Shown: piece by piece, positions 10,901 through 22,730 of the stretch
How positions within the stretch are numbered: the stretch's first letter is position 1
How the letters are laid out: every line of letters starts with the position of its first letter
NCBI GenBank assembly: GCA_965153455.1
Contig: OZ234493.1
Coordinates: 15,428,213-15,492,212, forward strand
Direction of reading: 5' to 3'
DNA length: 64,000 bases
Source: Sphagnum compactum
Taxonomy: Eukaryota; Bryophyta; Sphagnopsida; Sphagnales
Notes under the pieces: generated by a model
The model's input: only the letters and a program-made list of their open reading frames with translations
What the model was told of the DNA's origin: nothing
The model's database searches: none
Made by a program: the position numbers and the translations under genes

Positions 10901-13390
10901 CTCATAGTGAAAAGCCTATGTAAAATCAAGTGAAAAAAACCTTGAAAATTGAAGACATTTTCTCTCCTTATGGTAGGAAGTTAAAGTTTTCATGGGATAA
11001 TTTAAAAAGTAAGGGAATTAAAATTCTAATTAATTTGGACAAAACTTATATGCCTTGTGTTGGCTAGTTCAAATCTACCACTGATATTGGTGAATACTTG
11101 ATAAAGAAAATGTTGTTTTGTCAAATACCTACCTCTTTTCAATTCTATTTGTTTAGAATGTAGTAACATTAAGTTGAAAGGGCACTGAAAGATGATCGTT
11201 AAATATATTGGTGACTTTATAATATAAAGCAAAGGTTTATGAAGTTGTTATAATCTTGGTGACATTTTTTTATAGGTTTTTTAGCTCAAAGTAATCAATT
11301 AGTTCTACCATGACCACTACAAAAGTAGAATAATAGGTTTTCAGTGAAAGGAAGACCAATTGAAATATGAGCTAAACCATGCAATGGAAGAGTTGCAACA
11401 ATTGTGAATACCTTATCTTACAACACAAGTTGGCTTTCATGCAACACAACCTTAAGGAATTTGAAGATAAGAGAATAAAAGGGTTTGGATATGAGCAAAA
11501 ACCAATTGGAAGCTTATGAACAATTTTATGTTTAAGGAAAAGCCCACCACCAATTTAATTGTAAGTTTTAGGTCCTACACTAGTGTAGTGGTGAGAGATA
11601 GAGTGGTGATGGAGAGTTGTTGTGTGAACTTCTTTATATTGAACTTGTATGTAGAAGTAAAGGTTGACGAGGAAGTGTCAAATGCCAATAACTGAATTCT
11701 TAATTACTTGTTTCAAAAGGTTAAAGGGAATACATGTGAGAGGCTAATGCTACTCATCTTAAAGGAACAAGTCCAAGCTATAGTTATGGAATTAGCACAA
11801 TGCAAAGTTTCAGGCATTGACGCGATTGTCACAAAATTCTACAAAGAACATTAGGTTTTCTTGAACCATGATTTTTGGGTACTGGTGGCAAAGAAAAGTG
11901 TTTAAGGGGCTAACTAAGGGACTCATCATTTTACTACTCAAGAATGGAGACAAAAAAGACTTGAATAACTTGAGAATAATCATGCTTATCAACATGTTTA
12001 ACAAAATCTATGTAAAAGCTCTGCAACATTGTCTTCAACCTATGTTTATAAATATCATGAACATGAACCAATTGAACTTTTTACTACTAAAATACATCCT
12101 TGATGACATTATTTTTATTCATGATATGTTGGATTGGGCAAGAAAATTAGAGCAAAGTTTGGTTTTCTTAAAACTTGATTATTCTAAAGTTTTTTTTAAA
12201 GTATTTTTAGTTTCCTTTTTCAATGTCTACATAAGTTGGGATTCCTTGATGCTTTCATTCGTATGATCCAACCCACATATCTGTTGGTGTTGAAGCTAAC
12301 ATCAACCTTAACAATATAGCCCACCTTCTAAGGGCAAATAAAAATATTACAAATTGGTTCAATGGTTTTCAATGGAAAAGGGGTTTAGGACAAGGAGTTT
12401 TCCAAGCTATTAGGTATGCCATTTGGTTTAGGGTTAAGGTGGGAAATGTGAACAAATTTTTTTTACACAAAGTAAAGAAAATTTTGGTTTATTGGTGCCC
12501 AATCTTTCATTGGTACGATGAATACTAATTTCAACCAAATCTTATTGACATTGTTTTAGTTTATTATTTTAATGTGGGGAGGTTCAAGAAAAGGTCTACA
12601 ACAAATTAAGTCCTTACCACATAACTACTTGTGGGTAACCAAAGAGTAAGCAACCCACAACAAAGTAAAGTGGAAGGACAATTATGTGAAAAAAGGTATG
12701 GGAGCTTGGCTTTAATTGATCTAAAAGAAGGCCTAGTTGCCTTTCTAATTAAGTAGGTGTTGACATGCTTTAGATTTGGGAGCTTCCAACCTACAAATTC
12801 TACTTTGTTATCGGATTAACATGTTCATGTTGGATGAAAGTAATAAATGGGGTCCAAGTGTCAATTGGTTGTTTTGCCACAAGCTCACGACATTTCAAGA
12901 TCCATTATTTGGAAGAAGGTGATTAGGGCCTAGAAAACCATTGTGAAAAATTTGGAATGTTCTTCCCATCTACATATGTGCAAAGCTATTAAACAAATAT
13001 GCATGCAAGTTACATATGAATAGGCAAAGTTGCACAAGATATGCATTTAGGCTTGGTCATTGAAATTTGAGGGAATCAAGTTTCACTTCTCTCAAAGATT
13101 TTGGCATATTGTTGAACAGAATGGAACTCAAAAGTTCCTTTGTGCTCAAAGCAAAGGAGTGTCACCTTTGGGATAGATTACCAAATTAATTTAATGTTGT
13201 AGCAACAATTGGAAGTTAAATTAAGAGTAGCAAAAGAAGGGGAATGGATTAGTCATTTTCTAAGAGGAGAATTCAGACCCTTTCATGGTTGTCCATGCTA
13301 CCAAAAAGTTCAAGCCAACAATTTATGTCATTCCATCAATGTTGGTGATTTCACCTAGTACAAATTTTTATTTGATGGGGGTGTAATCTA
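10900..13390 (+). mobile_element. LINE (non-LTR retrotransposon) ORF2 relic: reverse transcriptase part
   Basis: Plus-strand translation shows the lead-in to a LINE reverse transcriptase near 11,730-11,850 (a KxSGIDAxxxKFYKEH-type segment, the usual K-PGxDGxxxxFYK site). The fingers and palm follow at about 11,900-12,200 (LLLKNGDKKDLNNLRII, then the LDYSKVFFKV segment equivalent to the LDFxKAFD metal-binding motif, here with the second Asp replaced). Later sequence near 12,700 (GSLALIDLKEGLVAFLIK) matches the conserved region after the RT. Stops and frameshifts occur throughout. This is a dead copy; the C-terminal zinc-binding part lies at 15,100-15,770 after an interruption. Confidence 0.7.
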
Positions 13391-15100
13391 AAATGAGTAT
13401 TGATGGATGATGGATGAAGTAATCAAAAGTAACCTCACTTTCAATAGGTCACTTTTTGGTTTTGGAAGAAATAGTTGGCTCTTCTTGAAGAAAGTTTCAA
13501 GGACTGCAGAAAGAAAGATAGATATTGCAGCAACTCATGCCCCCCAAGCTGCTAACTACAGTTTTTTTCTCATACTTGACTACGTCAGTTCTCTATCTCA
13601 TGAGTGTTGTGGCAATCTGGTTGTTGCCTTCCTTGCAGAAACAAAAGAACGCGTTGGCAAAGCAACTGAACTTGTGTCCTCGGCAAGTGGAAGTGTGGTT
13701 CCAAAACAGAAGAGCAAGGTGTGTTGAACTTATTTCCAACATAAGGAACAATTAACCAACACTAGTCTCCACTCACACTAAGTCTTATTTGGGCCTCCAT
13801 CCAACATGGGGAAACAACATAAGGAACATCCCAACATATTTGTGTAAAGATCATTTTAGTGTTACCACAAACATGATCAACAAGGCGTTTAAAAAAGGAT
13901 GTTTTCCTCTATGGATTGGACATATTTTGTTTCTTGTGTTTATGTTTTGTAGGTTTTTAATGGTGATCGATGGTGTTGTTGAACAATGTGGCAATCCTTG
14001 TTTTATTATCAAATCCTAGTGTGTGGTGTGTGGTGTTGATTCTTATTTATTGTGGAATGTTGCTTTTGAAGGAAAGGGTAATGGAAAGTTGATGATTGGT
14101 GAAGCAGATGCGGCGATGTTAGGAAGGTTGTTTTAATGATGAATTTAAAAATATTGCCATGGTGTTAAAGAGAGCAAATTTTTTAGAAGAAAAATTAAGT
14201 TTCATGTGTTTCTTTCTTGGTGTATGGTATTAAAAACTGCAAAAAAAGGATGTGTTTTCTAAAGTAAAGTAAAATTTAATTCAAGATTGGTTAGGTTCTT
14301 TGATTTTATTTCTATTGTGTCACTAAAACCTAAAAACTTATGGATAATGTTCATAATAAAGTCATGGGTATCATGGTGATGCGGAACTTATAAAGAATAC
14401 TAAGGAATGTTGAACAAATTAAAACATTGGCTGGATGTTGAAGTGTATGGGAGTGTACTAGGGATTTGTCAAGGATATGTCATAAGATGGTTGAGGGTTG
14501 TGGCAATGGGTGATGTGTGAGAACTTGAATCTCATCCTTTCAAAAGGTCATGATGAAGTGTTGTGCTTGAGGATGTTGGATTGAGAAATTGGGTACAAAA
14601 GCTTTTGAGGATTATATCACTTGGGTTTCTAGAAAAAAAATTGTTTGTGTAAGTCATACCATGATATTAAATCTATGTGGTGGGTGTTTGGTGCAATTGG
14701 GTAGGATAGATACAATTTGTTTTAAGCCATGTCTCATGATCCATGATGTTCAAAGAGAGAATCCATGAAAAATCTTCACCACCTACCTTTTTTAATCAAT
14801 TAGGGTTATATGTTTAGGAAAAGTTCAGAACTTAGATTTTGCTTATATTATGATTCTTTTATGTATAAAGATTATTTTTATTTTTTCATTGTGTATTCAT
14901 GAAAACATGTTATTTATGTGTTTTTTTAATGCTTCGTTTTTTGCTACATGGGCTATGCTTTGAATTGTAGTACTTGACCCAATAATGAAATCAATTAAAG
15001 CTTCCAAATCAAGTCCTCTATGCATTTGGTTTGAGTATGTAAGTTTCACAAGAATCAAAACAAACTCTATTATGGTAAGGTGCAATAAGTTGGGACCCCA
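13391..15100. other. Segment interrupting the LINE, carries a homeobox relic
   Basis: The LINE translation stops near 13,390 and resumes near 15,100 in its zinc-binding domain, so these 1.7 kb look inserted. Apart from the homeobox relic at 13,470-13,717 I recognise nothing. The rest is AT-rich with repeated GTGTGTGGTGTTG-type and GATGTTG-type text. No terminal repeats could be fixed at either end. Confidence 0.4.
13470..13717 (+). pseudogene. HD-Zip class II homeobox gene relic (two homeodomain exon pieces)
   Basis: Positions 13637-13717 form a clean 81-bp exon. It lies between a pyrimidine-rich tract ending in CTTGCAG and a GT donor, and encodes [18 protein letters not shown], then VWFQNRRAR: the end of helix 2 and recognition helix 3 of an HD-Zip class II homeodomain. 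Both boundaries coincide with intron positions I remember for HD-Zip II genes (before KQK and after RRAR). About 130 bp upstream, 13476-13511 encodes LALLEESFKDC, matching helix 1, but an in-frame stop precedes it. The following leucine zipper exon (TKLKQTEVDCE-type) was not found within the next 1.4 kb. This is a fragment, either captured by a transposon or left from a decayed gene. The Cys in LNLCPRQ replaces a usual Arg. Confidence 0.75.
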
Positions 15101-15770
15101 AGGCTTGGAATTGGTCTGATAGGTCTAAGCTCTCCATGTACACAATTGTTAAAGGAAGAAACCTACTAAGTAGCAAAAAGGTCATCTTTAAACCAGCTAA
15201 AAAGAAGTGGCAAGAGCATGATCTAATTCAAGTTAAGATGGAATGGCCTAAGGTTTGGCACAAAGAGAGGATCAAAAAAGGAATTAGCCTTCATGTGGTT
15301 GCTATTGTACCACATAGCAACCATATGTTAACACTTAGAAGGCAAAAATCTTTTAATCCATCAATAACATGTGTTTATTTTAATTGAATTAATTCAATGG
15401 AATTAATGTTGCACTGATTATGGGAATGTCCTCAAGGCCAAAAAACATGGGTTGGGTTACCAATATTGTTAACAAGTTACATATCAAACCCAAATAGAAT
15501 TGGCCCTATAAATTATTTTTTCTTTTCCGCAATGTCTATTTGGGGTTCACCTTAAAGGCCACCTCAAGCAATTCCATCACACTTGGCATTTGCTTAGCTC
15601 AGCATCGCTTTATGGTCCCTTTAGATTGAGATACATGACCTAATGTTTAACCAACCTAGATGGTCTTATGATAATATAGAGTCATTTGTCTAAAACCTCC
15701 CTCTTGATTACAGAATAATGGCTTGGAAAAGGATCCTTGCTAAAGTTAGTTTGGTGCATGGTATGGAACC
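15100..15770 (+). mobile_element. LINE relic: C-terminal zf-RVT-like part
   Basis: The translation includes WPKVWHKERIKKGISL, followed about 60 residues on by LWECPQGQKTW. This is the pattern of the zinc-binding domain at the end of plant LINE ORF2 proteins (W...W, then CxxC, then HxxxxCPxxxxxW). The tail near 15,600-15,740 (a LWSL-IEIHDLMFN-like segment and MAWKRILAKV) also fits the LINE C-terminus. In-frame stops are present. It is probably the same element as the RT relic at 10.9-13.4 kb, separated by the homeobox-bearing segment. Confidence 0.55.
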
Positions 15771-18700
15771 TTCTTTACTATTGGATTTCAATTCTCTTTA
15801 AGGTGCCAAGGAGGCAATTTGTATAGGATAAAGGTTTATCAGCAAACCCTTTTCCTACGTAAGATGTCGATGTGATAATGACATTGTAAAAGGACAACAT
15901 TGTAATGATAAGGATAATGAAGAAGGAGAGGCTAATGGGTAACTTCCACTTGGTGGAAGTTACTATAACAAGATGGAGAATACCTTTTAGATTGTGTAAA
16001 TTAATGTTCCTACAATAACACTATGACGTTAGTGAACAAAGTATCTTTAGCCTAGTGAGGGACCAAAATATACAAAGGAAAAAATGTGGCTGTGTTTTAC
16101 ATCATTTTAACAACTTAGAAGTGTATTGTGCTTCCACCGGCCTTATTTAGGGGGTGGTATGTGATTTGCTTGTAATGCCCCAATCCCCTTGGGTTTATTC
16201 TGGCCTTAATTTTGGCCTTACAACTATCTTCTTTGTTTCTTTTGAACTATATGTATTGCTTTCTTTCTTTCCAAAAATAAATAAATCTACATTTATAACA
16301 ACCAACATGAACTTTTTTACATGGTGGTCCTTTTTATTAATTTATATCTGATGATAACATAAAACTCCAAAACACTAACCCATCATACAATTTCATTTTC
16401 ATATATGAATTAAAACACATGAGGAATGAATAATATTTTAATCACCCACCTAAGAACAATTTAAATTAGAATGGACTATTAAAACATCCAAAAAACTAAA
16501 GTCAACAAAACACTTAAATCATTTTGTGTCAGCTTTTGTTTTATTTTTCATTGTTAATATTATGCATTTGTATTGGTATTCATTGGTGCAACCAAACTTT
16601 GGGTGGGGAAATCTTTTTATATTTTATGAAACACTTAAAACAAAGGGATTTTTTTTTGGCATGCTATGAAATAACAAGCTAATAATATTGAAAAAAAATT
16701 TAGTTATATTTTCATAATCAATTATAAATAAACATCATATTTACATTTAAGTAGATTTATCTGGAGTCAATGGTTTTAAGCCATTCACCACATAATAATT
16801 ATTATCATGTATGTATGTTTATACCATCTAGCTACCTCTTCCAAACCTAGCTACATCACTCCTTTTCCCTACCCACCTACATGAAGAAACAAAACCTTTA
16901 CAAATATTTTTCAAATACCCATTCAAAAATCTCCATCTTCTTTGCTAATTGTTTTTACCTCTTTTTCGCATACTCTTTGAAATCCTCCTTTCTGAATGAA
17001 TTTTTAAATTAAAATTAATAAATTTATTTAGCTATTGGAATACATTCCATAAATCTTGAACTTTTTCCATAATCACATCGTTCTATTATTCTCATAATAA
17101 ATACTAAGCACCATGTTTACATTTGAATCAATGACAAATTTTACTTCATCATGAATTAATTTCACCTTATAAACTTTTGCACGCCATTTAGGAAAAAAAT
17201 AGAAATGACACACACACATCCCCCTGCCCCCACCCCACCTTTGGAATTTAAAAGATAGTAAACGTAAATAAAATGATTCTTCAAAAATTTTGTTAAGTCA
17301 CATGGAATGTGGTTGTAGGCTTTGAATGATTTGGTTGACCAAATAATTCCATGTCACATGATTCTCAAAAAATCCCAATTTTTTCATATTGAGGATTAAA
17401 ATATCAAAACATGTCCAAGTTGAACAGCCTTTGTATTGTTGGAAAGCCATAAGATTGTGGGTTGTGATTGGCAAGATAAATGTGTTGTTCAATAGTTAAA
17501 TGATTATTTGAAGTGTCAAGGCCAAATATGAGAAAATGATTTTTAGCACTAACCATTAAATATGATTGGAAGGGCAAATGAAATATAGTTGAAGAGATTG
17601 ACATGGTGTTGAAAGATTTTGACAAGAGTATTAGATATTGACATTGCATGATTGAAACAAATACATTTATGGAGAGTTATGAGCCTCCAAAGTTAAGATA
17701 CATTAAAGTGCGTTTATTAAAAAAATTGGGAGTGTTAGGAATTGTGACAAGTTGTTGTAATCCTCATTCAGACATGCAAAGTATTGCATAAGAAGGTAGT
17801 GCCTCCCGTAATAGAATAGTGATTGAGTTTGTCTCAACTCTAAACATGCACTCAAAACTAAAAGTTTTAAAATTACACGTTTGAATAATAAAGTTGTTGA
17901 TCAATATAGTTTGAATAATGGTTGAGTTTGTTTCAAGTTTAAACAAAACTATATTGATTGCCCTCTTTAACTTTTTATGTTATTAAGGTGATAAGAAATG
18001 CATGTGAAGCGTGTTGCTTTTTTTTAGTTATCTTAAATTTATCATATCCTTTATCTGATCATGAGTTTTAAAAAACACCTCAAATTTTTAGAATTTCCAT
18101 TATTGCAAGGACCAATAATTTTATCACCAATATCACTTAACAAACCTTGAAGTGCATCATACAACTTTCCAACATTGAATCTTCAAATTCTCAAAATATT
18201 GGGTGGGGTTGCTCAAGGTATATGTTATTTTTGAATGCAAAGTACTTAGTATGTGGAATGCAACTTAAATTTCAATATGTTACATGATAAACACAATCTA
18301 ACCTCACACATACAAAACAAAAAATTGTTGCACCCTTGTTTGTGAAAAATAGCTCTTAAATGTAGCATTTTCTTATAATTTTTTTAAAAAGGCACAACAT
18401 TCAACAATCCTCAATTTTGAGGTGCAAATTATAAAATGCGACAAGTTAATATAGCAAGTACTTCATTTTGGTGATTTTTGGGTGCAACATATCAAATGCA
18501 TCATGTTTCATTTTGTAGTGGAAAACACAAATTATTGTCAAATATGAAATACAAACAAGGAAAGTTGTTGTAAACAAAATCAACAATATAAAGAAAAAAT
18601 GAAAATAGAGGAAAAAAGGACATAATTGAATGGAATAACTAAATGCCTAAATTCTTAGACTATAGTGTGATAACAGATATCCTAATTCAACTACTACCCG

Positions 18701-19400
18701 GCTAACAGCACATAACAAGTCCACAGTGAGAAAGGAAGGTGAGAATGGAAGGTGGGTCTATTTGTGAGGGGGGGAAGTCTAAAAGGCAAAGAAAGTGATA
18801 ATAATTATACCCCCAAAAAAAAAAAAAAAAAAACACTGCATACGAGTACTGAAATTCTTCATATTGTAAGCCTATAATAATTATGATGAAATTCAACACA
18901 TCAACTTCATATTTTCACAAAATTTGATTTCAATATTTATGGGATTATTAATGTCCAAACTAACCCTAGAGTGAGGATGATAAATATTCAACATACTAAA
19001 TTGCAAACTAGGGGTGTGTCACACTCTGGCCTTGCCATTTACATGAAAAAGTATCTTAAGGCAAAAAGAAAAATTATGGAAACTCAAATATTTCACCATG
19101 CAAAAATATAATCTTGAAAAAAATACTCCGAAAGAAACCAAAATGCTTCAAGATATTATAACTCTATAATAACTAATCTCAAGTTTCAACACAATATCCT
19201 TGCCTTGGTAGGCAACGCCAATAAATGGTGGTTAGCATGGTAAAGCCCAAGTGATCCTTAAGGTATGCTTGGAAATGTTTCTATAGTGGACTCCACCTAA
19301 CCCTAAATGTACCTTAACTTTGGCCCTTCTTTTGTGGGTGCATCACATTGTCTCTCTACCTTGAAGGCAAGAGCCAATAATTAAGATTAAAATGGAAAAT
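15771..19400. other. AT-rich intergenic DNA
   Basis: No coding domain is recognised. Small features seen: a 13-bp inverted repeat (ATCAATATAGTTT, near 17,900 and 17,945) able to form a hairpin, next to two diverged copies of a GTTGAGTTTGT-type block; an A run at 18,816-18,833; a C/CA-rich stretch near 17,210-17,240. Open frames on the minus strand (17,298-17,649, 17,764-17,946) show no family resemblance. Confidence 0.5.
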
Positions 19401-19426
19401 TAAAAAACCATGTGTGCAAACAACAC

Positions 19427-19452
19427 TATAAAAAGCTTAAACCCTAAACCCC
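19427..19452 (+). promoter_or_regulatory. Candidate TATA box and telo-box upstream of the first AAE gene
   Basis: TATAAAAA at 19427-19434 is followed by AAACCCTAAACCCC at 19439-19452, a telo-box-like motif common near plant transcription starts. It lies about 700 bp before the first AAE start codon, so a long or spliced leader would be required. GGTGAGTT near 20,020 and GGACAG near 20,104 could bound a leader intron. This is inference from position and motif only. No matching TATA box was seen upstream of the second copy. Confidence 0.35.
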
Positions 19453-19934
19453 AGTAAGTTTCTTTTTGTCTTTCCTTTTTGAGCTTTTGCTTGATTTCTG
19501 GTGAATGTGTGCGCTTTGCCATTTGGTTTTGCACTCTAAATGCTCTGCCGCAGATGGTTTGTCGTTCTGCTTTTGTTTGATTCCCTGACACGTATCATCG
19601 TTGTTTGTTTGTTTGTTGCAGGTGATTTCTTTCTTTCTCACTTTTTTTTTTTTTTTGGGTTTATTTTTTTGCCCCCCATTTCTGGGCATTTGATTCGAGA
19701 TCGTCGTTCTGTGAACTGCGTTTGCATCATCATCGTTCTTTGTTTCTTTCTTTCTATTTTTGTTTCCGGCGGGAATCCAGTCTTTTGTTTAATTGCGGCA
19801 TCTGGGCTGATGACGAGGGATGCACTGCTCGTGATCCGCGTCACAATGGTCCCCACAGATGAAAACTGCGAAAAACAATTGCCAACGGCACGTACTCGTG
19901 AATGACAAGGTTGACGAAGAAATATCCATCGCGA

Positions 19935-22730
19935 AGTTGCGCGAGAAAGAAAGAACGCAACGGGATGGATTGTATGCATCAGATGACGGAACGGATTTTT
20001 CCGCAAGATTTCGCTCTGTTGGTGAGTTCTCGCTTTCTTTGATAATAAGTTGCCGTGACGTTTGTTTTTCCCTCCTGCGCATTGATTGATCCGCACACCG
20101 GACAGGAGTGGGAGAGGAGCAATAAGCAATTGACGCCATATCAGAAAGAAGAGACATGAATCTGCTCCCTAAATGTGAGGCAAACTACGCGCCTTTGACT
20201 CCCCTGCGGTTTCTGGAGAGGGCCGCGAGTGTGCACGGGGATCGAGTTTCAGTGATTTATGGCGAATTGAGCTACACATGGGCGCAGACGTTCGAACGCT
20301 GTCGGCGATTGGCCTCAGCAGTTTCCAGGCTCGCATCAGCTGGCGACACGGTACTAACTCCTGCAATTCTTTTTTTCTTCAAAATATTTTTCTTGTATTT
20401 TCCCCTCTCCTTTGAGACTTTCCCTGCTGCATTTCATCATCATGTCTGCTGAATCCTTTCTTGCATTTCGGAAGCTCCACAGCATCATAAGAATGCTGAA
20501 TTCTTGCACTTTCTGAAATCTGAAAGAATGTTGAAATGCTTACTACTCTCACTCCACTGAATTTCTTGTAATTCTGAACCTCCTAGGGTTCTGAGACTTG
20601 AATCAAAGTGATAGTGTTCTGCACACAATTCATTCAATCAGTGATATTTTTCCCTTTGTCCTTTCTAACGATGCTGCTGCTGTTTTTGATAAATTGGGTT
20701 GAATTGTGGTTGTGGACAAGATTTCTGTAGTTGCGCCCAATTGCCCAGCAATCTACGAGATGCATTTCGGGGTTCCCATGGCAGGGGTAGTGCTCAACAC
20801 AATGAATACACGGATTGATGCTAATACCTTGTCTGTTCTATTCCGTCATTGTGAGACCAAAGCCATCTTCGTGGACTTGGAATATCTTCCGCTTGTTCAT
20901 AAAGCTCTACAGATATGGTTATCATCTTCACAGCCCCCAGGAAAGAGACCACATGTCATTGTTATAGAAGATAGATGCATTGGCAGTGGGACTGGATCTA
21001 CGTCGTCATCATCCAAGAAGAAATACCTGGCAGGTTGGGGGGAGTTGGTGGAGTATGAAGAACTGTTGCAGAATGGGGACCCGCAATTCGTTATCCAGTG
21101 GCCTGCAGATGAGTGGGACACAATCTCTTTGAATTACACATCTGGCACAACTTCACAACCTAAGGGTGTGCTTTACCATCACAGGTGTGTTTTGATCATC
21201 TTCTCTGTAACAGTATACCAGCAGCGCCAGCAGAGGAGCCTCTCCCACCTTTCTTGTGAAGAACTCATGGGTTCCAGATCTTGAGTTCTTGCTCTAGAAA
21301 GAATAGATGAGAATTGACCAGTGTTGCATCATGCACTTATTCTCCTCTTTTTCTTTTGCAGTCTGTTGATATTCATCTGTATCTCTTATTTCCTCTTCAG
21401 TCTTTGTTTTTAAGTTCTTGATGCACACAATTGTCAAGTCAACAGAGGCTCATGCTAAAATAGCACAAGCACAACATTTATCTCATATTTGCTCTTTTAT
21501 GTGGGATATTGATGACAGGGGCACTTATTTGATGAGCCTCATTGGTGTCCGTATGATGGAAATGAATGAGAACTCTGTCTTCCTATGGACACTTCCAATG
21601 TTTCACTGTAATGGTTGGGCTTACACATGGGGAGTTGCAGCACTGGCAGGCACCAACGTAATCATCCGGAATGTGGATGTAAAGTTGATGTATGAATTGA
21701 TTGCAAAACACAAAGTAAACGCTTTCTGTGCTGTTCCTGTGGTCTTGAACATGATTGTGAATGCAGAACACCACATCAAGAAGCCGCTTCCTGGAAAAGT
21801 CACAGTTCTCACTAGTGGTTCATCCCCACCTCCTTCAGTTATAATTCAAATGGAACAAGAGGGCTTCTCAATTTTACATGTTTATGGCCTCACTGAAGCT
21901 CATGGAGCACTTCTTGTATGTAATTGGAAACCTGAATGGGATGATCTTCCTGTTCAAACTCGGGCACGTCTCAAAGCCCGTCAAGGAGTTCTTCATGTAG
22001 GTCTACAGGCAGTAGCAGTTCTGAATCCATCTACAATGAAACCTGTTTTATGGGATGGAGTTACAGTTGGCGAGATTATGGCCAAGGGAAGCACGATTAT
22101 GAAAGGATACTTGAAAGATAAGGAGGCCACGAGACGTGCATTTGAAAGTGGCTGGTTTCATACTGGTGATTTGGCTGTAGTGCATCCAGATGGGTATGTA
22201 GAGATCAAGGACAGGTCCAAGGATATAATCATTTCTGGTGGTGAGAACATAAGCTCGATTGAAGTGGAGTCTGTGCTGCATCAGCACCCTGACATTTTTG
22301 AAGCTGCAGTAGTGGCCCGACCCGACCCATTCTGGGGTGAGACTCCTTGTGCATTTGTAAAACTGAAAGAGACTGGAAATGTCATCACTCCTGAAAGCTT
22401 GATTGCTTACTGCCGTGAACACCTTCCAAGGTTTGCTGCACCAAAGACTGTCATCTTCTGTGATCTTCCCAAGACTGCAACAGGGAAAATTCAGAAGAAT
22501 GTGCTTCGAGAGCGAGCAAAAGCTTTGGATCCTGGTGCTCAACAATCAAGCAAACTGTGATATTAGATTTCTTGGTTTTCTACCCATACCTGACTTACAG
22601 GTTATCAAAACTCCTCACATGACTTTTTTTCTGTAGCATATTACTTAGTCTATTCAGAGTGGATATCTTTAGCTTGGCTTTGATGCATCTTTAAGATTAT
22701 CACTCTCAGGACACACATTGATATATGCTT
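19935..22730 (+). repeat. AAE tandem duplication, unit 1
   Basis: This segment matches 24,590-27,510 in the same orientation. Similarity begins in the leader (GCAACGGGATGG near 19,957) and continues through the coding region to about 170 bp past the stop codon (AAGATTATCACT near 22,690). The unit therefore carries leader, gene and 3' flank but not the TATA-like region at 19,427. Confidence 0.85.
20156..22560 (+). CDS. Peroxisomal acyl-activating enzyme (acyl-CoA synthetase), copy 1
   Basis: Three exons, 20156-20350, 20721-21184 and 21519-22560, join in phases 0 and 2 to give 566 residues, the usual size for this family. It is an adenylate-forming ligase that would convert a carboxylic acid, ATP and CoA to an acyl-CoA. 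Visible motifs are the P-loop YTSGTTSQPKG (204-214), YGLTEAHG (342-349), TGDLA (435-439), the hinge DRSKDIIISGGENIS (451-465) and the catalytic Lys of PKTATGKIQK (Lys543). The C-terminus SKL (564-566) is a type 1 peroxisomal signal. Among plant enzymes it resembles the small peroxisomal AAE clade (AAE1, AAE11, BZO1, cinnamate-CoA ligase types); substrate cannot be read from sequence. The segment usually TGGAPPPP reads TSGSSPPP here, so activity may have drifted. The start codon lies 27 bp downstream of the one used by copy 2. Confidence 0.9.

Noticed and set aside
19638-20157. Minus-strand open frames of 163 and 122 codons upstream of AAE copy 1
   Set aside because: They are antisense to the leader of the AAE gene, are not conserved in the duplicate at 24.6 kb and have no recognisable domain.
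21418-21518. Upstream extension of AAE exon 3 as coding (frame open from 21418)
   Set aside because: This is intron 2. The family alignment and the GACAG acceptor place the exon start at 21519, and the same applies to 26192-26304 in copy 2.
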